DNA from: Antedon mediterranea
Taxonomy: Eukaryota > Echinodermata > Crinoidea > Comatulida > Antedonidae
NCBI RefSeq assembly: GCF_964355755.1
Contig: NC_092673.1
Coordinates: 29,145,001 to 29,209,000, forward strand
DNA: 64,000 nucleotides
Reading direction: 5' to 3'
Shown here: positions 44,801 through 56,350 of the stretch, in pieces
Layout of the letters: every line of letters begins with the position of its first letter
Numbering within the stretch: the first letter of the stretch is position 1
Translations under genes and position numbers: made by a program
The notes under the pieces: model-generated
What the model saw: the letters and a program-made list of their open reading frames with translations, nothing else
Told to the model about the DNA's origin: nothing
Database searches by the model: none

Positions 44801-45926
44801 CCTGCTTGAGCAAAAAAAATCTAAAAAAACCTTAAAGATTTAAGGTGTGGCTCAGAATGGATACGATAAGAGCATCCTTTTCAGATGGAAGGTCTTTTCA
44901 TGTTGGGACATGAAATAAGGTTATATCCTGCGGATAAGCTATAGTGGATATTTTATGCATTCTTATGCACATTAATAATACAATCCATTCACTGAAGTCT
45001 ACATTGTCATTACATACACACTACATTGTTCTATAATTACAGTGCAGGGATATCACCAGCATGTCATGAGTGGTGGTCAAGATACTCTGCTAAACCCACG
45101 CATTTCATAATTAAAGGTCGGAAAAATGCAGTTCGTAGACAATTCTACGATGTTCTTTGTGAGGTAACAATAGTCTTTTTCACACTGATCTGTAACCCTA
45201 ACAAACAGGAATATTTACACTAATCTAAAAATTAACAAAATTTAATTGGCATTTGTTTTCATGTAAAAAAAAAAGAAATATTTCAACAGTAAAAATAGTT
45301 AAATAATTAGTGATATTTCAATTTTTCTAACTTTTAAAAGTTGCAGTTTTAATTTGGATGGTGCACACTAATTAAAAGTCTAAACAATTAATTAAGTCTT
45401 TCATCTGTCATTTTATTTATATACAGCCTGGTGTACTGTTAAATTAATAATTTCCCCTTCTTAATAAAGCATTAATTTTTTATATTCTGAAAAAGATTTA
45501 CTTACAAATTCTTCTTACCTCTCTCCATGGCCACCCCAAGTCATCAAAACATTTTCTTAAAATTTCGGCATTCGACTTCGCCTTTGATGTGTCAACAGAA
45601 ATAAGTCTACCCCTAGAACGTTTCTTTTTATCTTTATTAGGACAGGGGTCAAGTGTCAATCTTGAAACTAGATGACAAGTGTCCGGCAACGGTTCACGAC
45701 TACACAGGCTAAACTCGGTTGTATTTGGCAGCGAAGACGATAGCCTTTCTTCAGCCCATATCCTGTGGCTTGTCTTGCGGTATCGACCTGGTGGACCTCG
45801 GCTAGTAGTAGTAGGCCCTGGGCTCTGGCCACCACCATAACGGCGGCGTTTGGAAGAAGTTGCTCTGTCCAGTGATGTACATCTCCCTGCTCTGTCTAGC
45901 CTGTTTATGGTTACTCCAGCACACAT
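38870..45926 (-). CDS. TTLL11: Tubulin polyglutamylase TTLL11, near complete
   Basis: Six exons in transcript order: 45926-45519, 42800-42701, 42177-41471, 40779-40568, 39906-39670 and 39218-38870, joining in phase for 2013 nt (670 aa; human about 800). TTL-like proteins use ATP to add glutamates to tubulin tails on axonemal and other stable microtubules. ATP-grasp blocks seen are CDLYWNALSF, FPTSWIIPDEY, TFIVKPSEGSQGDGIYLI, DLRVYVLLASLNPLRIYI, HLTNYSLNKHS, ILGFDILI and LLEVNANPSLR. TTLL11-specific tail segments are SPVDEEIKIPLVTDTLK, GATGFRNFCR and ASVDIMYIDIVRRWN. The start is uncertain: the first ATG (45926) follows a possible acceptor (cctgtttag), so a more 5' exon may exist. The frame is also open above it to about 46028. 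Introns contain a family A MITE, SINE pieces and one unexplained exon-like segment. Confidence 0.92.
40038..40135 (+). repeat. Family F SINE-like fragment
   Basis: 'ctatcctgacctagaaccag', then 'ggttcaattctaactg' and 'aattcctaagcctca', as at 27541-27670. Truncated 5' part. Confidence 0.45.
40258..40534. mobile_element. MITE family A copy 8, with internally amplified 19-21 bp unit
   Basis: Ends AAGCTCTGTCTACACTATC and 'gatagtatagacagagctt', each at TA. Between them 'atatcactaccatatttgg' is repeated about nine times, against one to three times in other copies. In the TTLL11 intron, 34 bp from exon 40779-40568. Confidence 0.93.
41080..41245 (+). repeat. tRNA-derived SINE (family E), copy 3
   Basis: 'atcctgggttcaagtgcc', 'ccactcccaaagactttg' and 'tgtagagcatcttttgtat' match the copies at 14690 and 29953; the 5' A-box half is missing. 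Confidence 0.65.
42235..42312 (+). repeat. Short dispersed repeat shared with 13500-13570
   Basis: 'cctggatatcagctgacctg', 'tcagctggaagggtcaccct' and 'ctataaataaagttgaaat' match the earlier copy. Two copies in 64 kb, both with an A-rich end. Confidence 0.55.
43085..43455 (-). repeat. tRNA-derived SINE (family D), reverse orientation
   Basis: Read on the minus strand the tRNA-like head ends the plus-strand segment ('cttaaccgcttgacaatct'), and the body contains 'accgtaggtctggtgtacac' and 'gtgcacattaaagaaccc'. It matches 47800-48085 and the fragment at 160-335. In the first TTLL11 intron. Confidence 0.75.
45038..45162 (+). other. Exon-like open segment of unknown origin
   Basis: A plus-strand open frame bounded by a good acceptor (attacag) and a fair donor (gag|gtaaca). 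It translates to a basic, aromatic-rich piece (PACHEWWSRYSAKPT ... AVRRQFYDVLCE). It lies antisense in the large TTLL11 intron. I do not recognise it; it may be a transposon remnant or chance. Confidence 0.25.
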
Positions 45927-46673
45927 TTTGTGCGCCAGTACTAAACAGGAATCGACATTTTTTTCATGAATAAAGTAGAATACTTTAATTAATGATATGA
46001 AGAAAGACGCACCACACCACCTGAGCACACAATAGTGTGAAGGTTATCGATTTGCATCGATTTTGTATTATATTAAATAGCGCCATCTATAGTATTATAC
46101 CATGAAAACTTTTTTTTTTTTTAAATGTACGTTGTTTCGTTTGACCGGGAACTACAATTATTTTTTCATTTTATTTCCTCACAAAAGATGGTATACATAA
46201 TTTTATTTTTGATATTATTTATTTATTGCAAATGCTGAATCCTGTATATATGTATATAAGAAAAGTGCTAAAGTGGGTGAAATCACCACAAAAAATATTT
46301 TAGCCGAAAGCTAAAAGGTTTCAGAAATAACAATTTAATGTCCGCATGCATAAATATAGGCATATAATTATATCTAATGAGCGCACGAGATCTAGTAATT
46401 AAATCGTTGATAATCAACTATCAACTATAGAACACGTGATTATCAAGAACCGCCTGTATTTACAACAACCAGCACCACAATTAATGAAGAAATATAATAT
46501 CGCTTACAGTTTTGACAATTTTATAGTGTTTTTATTTAATACATGAGTTATGGTTGTCTTGCTAGTGAGTCAACATGCGGGTATCAATGTGTCTCAAATA
46601 ATATCCTGCAACACACAAAAATATATGATATATTTAAAGTAGGCCTATACATATATCTTATATAATGTATACG

Positions 46674-47660
46674 CAGAATTCTCAACGATCACAAACTGAA
46701 CTTCACTAACAAACCTACTTGCCGATTAATAAACCCGACCAAATCCGAGACAGGCAAGATAACACAACTTTACTCGATCGTATTAACAGCAACATTACAT
46801 CAAAACATCGCATCAATCAATAGAAAAATACCTCATCGGTCATCGAATGGTTCAAGAGTATAGACAAGAAACAACAACACAACTTTATATGCTTCGACAT
46901 CGTGGAATTAACTTCTTAGACGTCACACTCAACCTAGCGAGGAACACATACCAGCCCTACACCAAACCACACGCCACTTTACAGTATATCCATCAACAAA
47001 GTAACCACCCACCGATCATCCTAAAAAATATACCCGTAGGAATAAACAAACGACTCTCGTCCTTGTCATCCGACAAGAATTCATTCAACTTAGCCGCCCC
47101 TGTATACCAGAAAGCCCTTAACGACAGTGGATACCATACCAGCACACACACTAAAATACGAACCGGCAACCAAGATAAGACGAAAAATGATACAACCCAC
47201 CGTTCAGCCAAAACGTCAGCACAAACATTGGACAGAAATTCCCATCCCTAGTGGACAAACATTTTCCAAAAGATAACAAATTAAGGAAAATCTTCAACCG
47301 AAACACCATCAAGATAAGCTACAGCTGTATGAACAATATGAAACAGATAGGCCCCTAATAGACAGGCACAACAAGAGAATACTCAACCAGCCCAAAACAA
47401 CATCCGTGGAAAACACGCAAGAAAACAAAACATGCAACTGCTGACAGAAAGACACATGCCCACATCTGTAATATACCAAGCCACACTTACACGCAAAGAC
47501 TAGACAAATCCACCTCGGAAACTTATATCGGACTCACTTAAAATGATTTCAAAACACGATACAGAAATCACACCTCGTCATTCCGTCATACACGTTCTAG
47601 AAACTCAACTGAACTCAGTAAACATTTGGACACTCAAGGACAACAACACAGACTATTAAA
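46674..47660 (+). pseudogene. Penelope-like retroelement, internally deleted and frameshifted
   Basis: Three linked pieces in the right order are visible across frames. An RT N-terminal part reads FTNKPTCRLINPTKSETGK, then QHNFICFDIV (palm motif A Asp). An abrupt join follows to FLDVTLNLARNTYQPYTKP and YIHQQSNHPPIILKNIP at the RT end. Then come a Cys-rich KTCNC..KDTCP patch and a GIY-YIG nuclease-like segment with YIGLT, FKTRYRNHTSSFRH and NSTELSKH. RT followed by GIY-YIG is the mark of endonuclease-bearing Penelope-like elements. The palm B/C motifs are deleted between motif A and FLDV, and stops and frame changes interrupt the tail, so it is dead. Lies between TTLL11 and the arylsulfatase. 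Confidence 0.85.
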
Positions 47661-47799
47661 TCTCATGGCGCATCTACTAAAGCATATAGTAGCGCAAACA
47701 AAAAATGCAATCTCTACCTCAAAGAGAAATTATTTATCATCCGCGCGCCACCCTGAATTATCGACATGATTGATTGAAATTTATATTTATACTGGGTAA

Positions 47800-48085
47800 C
47801 CTCTTCAGTCAAAGACTGGTCTCCCAGAGGGCCCAGTTGGTGATCAGTAGCTGTGATGTACTAATACACCGGGGTAACCCCCTACTCGTCTCGAAAGATG
47901 TACTAGGTTCTTTAAAGTGCACACGAGCTAGATGTGTACACTGGACCTACAGTTTATAGTCCTGATCTGAGAAGACTCGTTCTACCACCAGAACCATCGA
48001 GTGAGTGAGCCTTGAACCCCTGCCGATGTTATGGCTACGTAATTACGGTTCCACTGTCTTAACCGCTCGGCCACTCACTCAAACA
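47800..48085 (-). repeat. tRNA-derived SINE (family D), best copy, reverse orientation
   Basis: On the minus strand the head reads 'gagtggccgagcggttaaga', then 'caggggttcaaggctcac' (B-box GGTTCAAGGC), like a class II tRNA. The body has 'ctgtaggtccagtgtacac' and 'gtgcactttaaagaacct'. Matches 43085 and 160. Confidence 0.85.
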
Positions 48086-48506
48086 AACGTAACGAACTTG
48101 TGTCCGCCTGCCGACACAGAAAGAAGGCATTGTTACATTCCAAAATATATTACCTGTAAATGCTAATTATACAAGTAAATGTGCTTATAAGCAACGTTGT
48201 AATTGATTGTTCTCATTATAGTCTCCTGATGAGTAAGTAGCACGACTCACGAAACAAGCCTGTAGAGACTTCTTTTCCAGACTTATATTATATATATCCA
48301 TATATAGGCCTATATAAACACAGCAGGCAAAGAACATTAATTCTAAACCGCCCGGTGATATACTGAAATTTAATTAATTAATTTGAGATCCAGCCACTGA
48401 TACCCACAGCATTGTCATTTTTTGTCAGTAATTTGCCTTTGGACATATATATATATACATAAATACAGAAGGCATGCCCAAATACAATAACATAGGCCTA
48501 CTTTTC

Positions 48507-50933
48507 CTATGATAAATTAATATAATGTTCTGTTTGATTTTGCCTTAGACGACGTGATACAAATAAAAACATTACTCCACATAAAATTGCAGTTACAACT
48601 GCCACAAGAGCAATCAGCCAGGCATAGTTACGACGACTACTTGACGCGTTTGTGACGCGTTGAGAAGAAGAAAACAACTCGTTCGTATAGTTTGAAACGC
48701 ATTGGCAACACATTGGAAACGGCTCACATCCTTCGTTACAACACGGTTGTATACTAATATCGGACTCCTGCCATACACTCTCTCCAACAGTTAGGCCACT
48801 CTCTTCTAGTAATCTGGCCGTATGTAAGTCATTTAAAATCGAATGCATCGCCTCGTCGTTCGCCATGTTTACCTGTTCCCCTGGGTCAAGGTTCAGATTG
48901 TAAAGTAACGCACGATCGTGCTTAGTAAGCGGTATAACTCCGTCACAAGCATGTGTATTTGACGAATTACTAGCGGCAAGCGTTGCGCTGTGTGCTTTGT
49001 ACTGGTGGTAACGGTAGGCGTATGGCCTTGTGTATGTAGAATTGAAAATCATAAGACCTGATCTTGGGCTCTGAAAAAAAATGAACATTAAACAAATTAT
49101 GCTGTTTAGTACAAGAAACACAAAGCAACGGCAAATGGGCTTGATGCTCTTATTTTGAGAATTTAGGTTCAGGATCAGGGTCTCTTAAACAAATATTTAA
49201 ATAAATAAATACAATCTTTGGTATAATTATTTCAGTTCGAAAACATTTAACACACCTGGGTAAACGTTTGCACCCGATTATACACCAGTATATTCATAAC
49301 GTACGGTAACTATTTGAAAAATCACGCATACAGCTTGGTTCCCACTAGAGACGCAACACAAGGACGTGACGCAACGTGAGTGAGTTAACTAATCACAAGC
49401 GATGGATTATTTGAACTCTCGCTTGTCATTGGTCAACACGCTTACGTTGCACCACTATCACTACCATGGTTAACGATATAAACTGGTGATCGCTCTCTTT
49501 TTGCTTGCTATTCAATTACCTTTCCATTGTTAAAAATCACATCACTGATGTCATGACCATCAAGTTGTATATTGTCAACTGACGACCCAATCAAATTTGC
49601 AATTGTTGGAAATATATCTAGATGACTGATAATTTCCCTAGATATACCAGGAGCAATTCGACTTGGCCAATACACCACACCCGGTACTCGTGTGGCGCCT
49701 TCAAACGTGGTATCCTTTCCACATCTAAGTGGCCCAGATGAACCACCATCAAAAACTGCATCTTTGTTTGGCCTAAAAGAAAACAACATCGTGAAAATAT
49801 CTTCTTTTTTTTTAAAATTAAATTGTGATCTGATGACGCCTCCAATTGTATAAATACTGTATATACTTTTATTTAGTTTAAATTAAATTTAATTAAAATA
49901 TTTAATATGTCATGGTTGTTATGAGCTATTTCAATATTACCAACTCACCCGTTGTCGGATGTGAATAGAAACAAAGTGTTGTCAAATTCCCCAATATCCT
50001 TTAATGTTTTGATGATATCTCCAATCTGCCAATCCATTTCAGCTATGGAATCGGTATAATATCCACCTAAGGTGGAATTACAAAATCTTGGACTAGGAAA
50101 AAGTGGAACATGAGGTTGCACAAACCAGTACATAAGTAAAAACGGATTACCACCTTCACTGAACTCTGTAACCCAACTTCTAGCGGCTGCGGTTTGTCTT
50201 TCAATGAGTGTAAACAGATCCACCGGTTGTTCAATGATCTCATCCTCTAGAAATAATGGAGAAGGTACTTCTGTATCTAAACAGTCTACGGTACAAGGTA
50301 CATCTGGTTGAAAACAGATTAGAGTTGGACATCCGCAAAGGTCAAGCGAGACAGGAATACCGAAATAATGGTCAAATCCATGATGCCGTGGCAGAAACTC
50401 TCTGTTACGACCAACTCCAAGATGCCATTTGCCAACAAGGGCAGACTTGTATCCCTGTTCAGCTACGAGTTCGGCAATGGTCGTCTCGTTGTGAGGAAGC
50501 CCTAGCGGACTACTTAAGCGCAGCACTGACCGTGTATCCAGGGCGTTCCAAAAACCACTCCGTACCGGATATCTACCAGTCAATAGGCCAGCTCTAAAAG
50601 AAAATGTAATTTATACCGAATAAAACAAAAACACAACACCTTTTTTTTTCAACTAGATATCGCTAAATAATAATAAATTTAATTTTAATTCACAAACCTG
50701 GATGGGGTACAAACAGGACCCGAACTATAAAATTGTGTAAGTTTCAACCCATCTCGGTAGAGTATATCAATATTTGGAGTATTCGAGATCGGGTTTCCAG
50801 TCGCCTGTAGATCACCATAGCCCACGTCATCGGCCAGAAATATGACAATATTAGGTTTTTTGTGAGATCGACAAATGTTACATTTTACAACTAATAATAT
50901 AAATAATACAGGAAACCATCTTCTTATATACAT
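48507..50933 (-). CDS. ARSA-like: Arylsulfatase A-like enzyme with a C-terminal membrane anchor, complete
   Basis: Four exons: 50933-50698, 50593-49949, 49772-49520 and 49070-48507. They give 1698 nt (565 aa; human ARSA is 507-509). Lysosomal arylsulfatase A removes 3-sulfate from galactosyl sulfatide. Seen: signal peptide at about 1-22, metal-binding ADDVGYGD (Asp35, Asp36), formylglycine site C75-T-P-S-R79 followed by AGLLTGRYPVRSG, GKWHLG, LFTSDNG and SGPLRCGKDTTFEG. The ARSA-type C-terminal cysteine cluster reads QPCCNEGCEPFPMCCQC. All catalytic signatures are intact, so activity is expected. Unusual: after the cluster there is an Asn/Ser-rich linker, a hydrophobic helix at about 527-549 (AWLIALVAVVTAILCGVMF) and a short basic tail, predicting a type I membrane enzyme. 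The last exon carries anchor and stop, so the anchor is not a model-joining artefact. Confidence 0.93.
49332..49470. mobile_element. Hairpin MITE family C, copy in an ARSA-like intron
   Basis: 'ggttcccactagagacgcaa', 'acgtgacgcaacgtgag', 'tcgcttgtcattggtcaac' and 'acgcttacgttgcacc' match the copies at 58322 and 63134. It has CCAAT-box-like ATTGGTCAA in its centre. Confidence 0.65.
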
Positions 50934-52828
50934 TGTCCTATGTTATACCGTAGCTTCCATTAATATGTATTGTAGGTACGTATGAACTTGCAATCCCTTC
51001 TGATTTAAACAGTGTGAACACCACACCGTCATACATATATATGCATAATTTGCAGCATAATTTATGCGGGTATTATTATCAAACGATTAAATTATATTTC
51101 TTAGCCTACAGTGTCTTAATAAAATTTTGTTATGTCTACCGGTATTTTTACATGAGCCGAAACATAGTTATATTATTATAAAAGGCGAATGTGAAAGGAA
51201 ATATAGCAGAGAGTCGAACAACATTCGTAAAGCTCATATATGTACCATATTAGGCATATCAACACCATATTTGGGCACACTTTTTTTTTTGTCAAACTAG
51301 GTAGAATCACGAAACACTTCGACGTTGTTGGCCTAAAATGTTTACATTTACAAATTCCTTTTTTGAATAACGCTGTTAAATTATAAAATAAGAAGTTACT
51401 ATTTTATTATTATGATTATTATTATTATTATTATTATTATTGGTATTATTGTTATTATTATTATTGTTTCTTATTTCTACACTGGTTTAATCAATAGATA
51501 CATTTATATAAAGTGTAAGGAAGGAAAAGAAATGATACATTAACGTTAAAGCAATGAAGCTATTATTAGAAGTCATCAATACTCTTCCATAATAGTGGCG
51601 TTAACTGGAAAAAAGAACCGGGACTTCCCTGTTAAAACATGGGTCATTAAACACTTATTGATATAACCTCAGTTTCCTATCTAACCTATCCTTATTGTTT
51701 TGTGCTTTATGGTATTTTACGATATCAATTATTAAAATATTGATTATTATCATTAAGTATTGATTACTATCATTAAGTATTGATTATTATCATTAAGTAT
51801 TGATTATTCGGTTCGTATTGAAAATTCATAATTGAATTTGAAAAGTTTTAATTTGTTGATATAAAGTATTGATCATTATTGATTTAAAGTATTGATCATT
51901 ATTGATTTAAAGTATTGATCATTATTGATTTAAAGTATTGATAATTATTGATTTAAAGTATTGATCATTATTGATTTCAAGTATTGATCATTATTGATTT
52001 CAAGTATATTACTCTTGATGATTAATGTAAACTTGCAAGAAAACATAATTAATAAATAAATTTTGACTTTTAACCACATAATGCTTAAAGCCTCTATGCC
52101 CTTCACATGAAAATAAAAGTAATCCATGAAATAAATAAAATAAAAAGAGCAATTAAAAGTGAAAGTGACAGGCCATACAATATAATGATGTTAACTGAAA
52201 AAGGTTTCAATATCGAAGGTGAAAATATATGTTGAAAAGGTAAGTTAAAAAAACTGTATATGGTGGTTTTTACTATATATTTTAATACCTATTGGTGGCC
52301 AACCATTGGACCATACATAATGTGTCTTGTTATGCATGACAAACCAACAACTATATAATAATCATTATGTATGTATGTGTATATATATGTGTGTACTTTA
52401 CTTTCGTTTTAGAACAACTCCTATATCCGGACCAACTCCTTCAAGTATAATTGTTATCGTTTGTATTACAACGTTCAAGTAGTGTTTAAGTGAGCTGCAT
52501 GGATTAACTGCGTTGGTGTTTAGGTAAGCCCTTACTTTGTTTTAAAAATAAAAATTCCATGTCATAAATAACAGTTAGTTACCAGGCTTTACAATGAGTT
52601 TACATGGTATTGTTTGTTGTATTGGTTTGTAACATCCAATTACTGCGTTTACTTTATAGATTAAAAACGTATATTTCTTGAAACATTCATTTATCTTTTC
52701 TTCAGAAAATATTAATTGACGTGGTAGACTAAAATCAACGTATAGAGTATCTAACATATATGGACAAATCTATCTGACAAACAATGTCAAATTAGGGAAT
52801 AACTGTATAGGCTTATCATTCCTCAAGT
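50934..52828. other. Intergenic region between the ARSA-like gene and the receptor cluster
   Basis: Divergent 5' flanks. Contains a family A remnant (51230-51301, 'taccatattaggcatatca' to 'tcaaactag'), an ATT microsatellite (51410-51475) and a 24-bp minisatellite (51745-52010). A run of 'gtatgtatgtgtatatatat' follows near 52370. The 5' UTR and promoter of the first receptor should be in the last few hundred bases but are not resolved. Confidence 0.5.
51745..52010. repeat. ATTGAT minisatellite
   Basis: First 'attgattattatcattaagt' x3, then 'tattgatcattattgattta' (24-25 bp) x6, nearly identical. AT-rich, no coding content. Confidence 0.85.
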
Positions 52829-55800
52829 ATGAATACCCTCATCTCCACCATTTTTGTCGTGTTTTGGACCTTTTTACTGAAACCAAGTACAAGTAAGTAG
52901 CCTACTGCTCGAATATACAACATTAGTGTACTTTGCAACCATAACCATTATGAGTAAGATTCATGTTGAAAAATAACAAGGCCATATACATGGCTGCAGT
53001 CGCGTGCTCAAGTCAGTGTTTACCGACCAACCGTCCGACCAACCAACCGACATAGTGAGCTAGAGTCGTGTTGCACGCGACTAAAATTGTTGTACTCTAT
53101 TAAAAATTAACATGGTTATCGGGGGTGGAGGCGTTGAAATGAAAATGCATCTGATCTTTTCTTAATAGATATATTTGCTTGTCTGTTGACCTCATGGGGA
53201 CCCGATTCTCAAGTTAAGATCTTGCACATTTTTATTTTTCAAAGGTAATCCGTATGGAAATCTATCGTGTGAAAGCACAACGATCGACCAGTATAGATGT
53301 ATTTGGAAATCACGTTCACATGGTAGAAATGTGACCTATGACATTGAATCGAGACGTTGGGACGATGAGTAAGTGTCTATGACTACTGTTGACTAGGCCT
53401 ACATTTGGAGAGGGTTTAGATTTATAGGCCTATATTTGGAACTCAATAGACTAGGCCTATATTTGAAAAGTGCTTAGACTAGCCTATTTGGAAAGTGCTT
53501 AATAGACTAGGCCTATGGAAAGTGCTTAGACTAGGCCTATATTTGGAATGTGCTTAATAGACTAGGCCTATATTTGGAAAGTGCTTAATAGACTAGGCCT
53601 ATATTTGGAAAGTGCTTAATTGACTATGCTATATATGGAAAGTGCTTATAGACCTATTTGAATGCTTATTGAATCCAAGCATCCAATCCTTGGCAATTTG
53701 ACTAAATAAACACTGATAATTTAAATGAAAATGGCTTCATCTAATTCTTTTATCCGGGCCCATTCGGGTATAGGCCTATAGGCACTTTTCTTAGACCGGT
53801 GGACTCATTGTGTACGAGTTTCTGTCGTGTTTTTATTTTTATTCTTCGTATTTGCCTTTTCTTCACGTATTATGATACATGCTTATTGTTTATCATATCA
53901 ACAGCATACGAATTTTTCCAATCAACAAATCTTTTCAATCAGATGGAAAAGCCACAATTGTTAATTTTGACTGCGCAAAAGGCCAAGGAGAGTTCACAGC
54001 GCAGATTGTATCGGTGTACAGAAAAACCGCCGATGGAAATCGAAAACTTGTTTCTGATCAATTGAAATTTGTCCCATATACAGAAGGTAATACATTTCGC
54101 AATCTTATTTAAGTTTAGAAACCAATCACAAATTATCCATCGTGATTGGTCATATTACTTGCGGCGCGTTTACCATTTTGTCCAATTAAGTTCGAACTTT
54201 AAACCCTAAGTATGTATAGCAACAAAATACCGACATTACCCCATTGAAAAAATGTGTGTTTGTTCTAGCAATACCAAGGGAAGTTTCAGGAATCAACTTC
54301 AATGTCACTGAAATGTCCATAACTGCCATTTGGCAGAGGCCGCGTGACCTTACAAAAAGTACTCGGAGCTTACGCTACAAAGTACACTACTGGAACCCGG
54401 ATGTAGATAAAACTATTGAAATGGTAGGGATAACGACGTTTTTAATTAATTCATTCTAATTATAGGGTCCACATTGTTAATAACAGGCAGGGGTTGGTAT
54501 ACCCTATCTTTATTAAAAGTATGGGTTTTGCGCGTGCAAATTTGGAGCGGGTAGGCCTATCTTTCCAGTTATTTCATAAATGTGTAAAATAATATGTAAC
54601 GTAATATGTACATAATTAAGTTCTCGGTCTAATAATATTTTAATATTCATCACAGAATGAACAGCAATGTACCATTGGTGACTTATCACCGTATACAACT
54701 TACAATATTAGTATATCGAGTCGTTTTAAACTGTTCATATATGATGAAGAGGCCAAGTGGAGTAAACAAACTATAAACCAAGTCACCACAGCGGGTTCTA
54801 TTACTAATAAGGCTACTACTGCCCCGCCCCCAACGACAATAGCAGGTAGGTATAAAGATCAGCTTCTCTGCTACGAATTGCTGAATATTTAATGCAATTT
54901 CTATAAATTCTATCATTCTTATTAATATTAATGATGTCAATCTCTCTTAAAGTATTGTCCTCCAAAAACATGAACAATTAAAATTAATAAAATCAGACTT
55001 TAAATAGGTCATTTTGCAGTTTTAATGAAGTTATTCACTTCCGGAAAAAAAAGAAATTATTATTTAACTTATAAAAATACAAAGGAAACGGTTAATTTTA
55101 ACCAATATTTTGCTTTAAATTACATTTTTTCAGGTAAATCATTTTTTATCGATCCAGTTTTTGGTCAAAGTGATTAACTATTATGAAACATTAAGATGAC
55201 ATACAACAAAAAATTAGGGCAAAATTATCTTAAACTGTGTCAAGAGTATCTCTACCTTATTATCGCATGTGACGTCATAAAAGTACCTTAGTGATGCACT
55301 GTGGACGTAAAAAATAAAATACTGATTTCTTTTTAGAAGCTCCACCACAGTGGCTATATGTTTCGTTCACGTTAGCTACTACAGTAGTCGTTATTTTCGT
55401 GGCAATAGTGTTTGTCATTGGCATTACGCGGCATTGTACACTTTTGGATATGAAGAACAGCGCAGATATTCAATCAAGTCTGCTGAAATGGAAACATTTG
55501 GTAAGAATAATGAACAATTGATATTTATGTTGTGTGTGATGACAGACACGTAATGAAGACCCCAATGAGGCGGTGGGTGAGTCATTTCATGGTGATGATG
55601 ATAACAATGTTGATGTATGTAGGTCTATAAAGTATACTGTATCATATTTTGCAGAAATACTCACCGAAAATCCCTGAAAAGGAGCAGTATACGGAATTAC
55701 GTCCTCAAGAAGAGAAAACTGAGAAGATGTCAGCCCCTGACGACAACAATAACGCCAGCACCACGTCGTCACTACGTCCGTCTGCTGCGGACAACTACGC

Positions 55801-56251
55801 TAGCACCACGACGTCATTACGTTCATCTACTGTGGGCAACTACGCCAGCAACACGACGTCAGTACGTCCGTCTGCCGCTAACAACTACGCCAGCAACACG
55901 ACGTCACTGCGTTCGTCTGCTGTGGACTCGTATCAACAAATGCAATATACCATAGCCTTTGATTTTCCGATTTGTTCCGAAAACCATGACAAATCCGACC
56001 CAAATCCTCCACTTGGTACGTACGTTAAGATTAATTTTGACGATAGTGGCCCTCCACCTGAATGTGTCCGGCATCCCATCATTGACGTCATAACGCTAGA
56101 TTCATTAGAAATAGAAGAGGATATTTTAAATGACGTCAGCATAGAGTTTTACCCATCAGACAGTTACAATACTAAAATAAACGAAGAAAACATAATAAAA
56201 TGCGGGTATGTTCCAATTTCGAAAACAAGAGAGGATTCAATACAGACTTAA
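52829..56251 (+). CDS. Class I cytokine receptor-like protein, paralogue 1, complete
   Basis: Seven exons: 52829-52892, 53245-53368, 53905-54086, 54269-54423, 54656-54845, 55337-55500 and 55655-56251, for 1476 nt (491 aa). Order: signal peptide (about 1-21); a cytokine-receptor N-terminal module with the hallmark C-x9-CxW (SCESTTIDQYRCIW); a second fibronectin-III module with AIWQRP and YKVHYW; a degenerate WSXWS (WSKQT, 210-214); a Thr/Pro stalk; a transmembrane helix at about 246-268; and a tail of about 220 residues. The extracellular part is one two-module homology unit, as in gp130/Domeless-family receptors that signal through JAK-STAT. No clear box 1. The tail has four Tyr spaced exactly 15 residues apart (339, 354, 369, 384), the last being YQQM, a YxxM motif, and YVPI near the end. 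Ligand unknown. Confidence 0.85.
53395..53665 (+). repeat. ~31-bp minisatellite with TAGGCCTA
   Basis: Eight or nine units of 'gactaggcctatatttggaa' followed by 'agtgcttaata' in intron 2 of the first receptor gene. Confidence 0.9.
54112..54190. repeat. Partial family C hairpin element
   Basis: 'gaaaccaatcacaaattatc' is followed by the near inverse 'atcgtgattggtcatatt' and 'cttgcggcgcgttt'. It has the paired CCAATCA/TGATTGG centre of family C without its termini. Confidence 0.4.
54951..55215. mobile_element. MITE family B copy in receptor 1 intron 5
   Basis: 'taaagtattgtcctccaaa', 'cagactttaaataggtcatt', 'gctttaaattacattttttc' and 'caaagtgattaactatt' match copy 5064-5314. Right terminus decayed. 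Confidence 0.75.
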
Positions 56252-56254
56252 ATG

Positions 56255-56350
56255 TGAAAGAATCCTGGTCAGCTATTGGTAACGCAAGTAATTTGACCAA
56301 TCACAACAGTTCGTTCATAGCTTTGCGTTGCGTCTTACGTAACTATTGAC
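56255..56350. repeat. Family C hairpin element, partial
   Basis: 'ctattggtaacgcaagtaat', 'gaccaatcacaacagtt' and 'ctttgcgttgcgtcttacgt' share the family C pattern. It begins immediately after the stop codon of receptor 1, so it may lie in its 3' UTR. Confidence 0.5.

Noticed and set aside
50256-50597. Plus-strand 113-codon frame
   Set aside because: Antisense of arylsulfatase exon 2, which carries the GKWHLG and TSDNG motifs.
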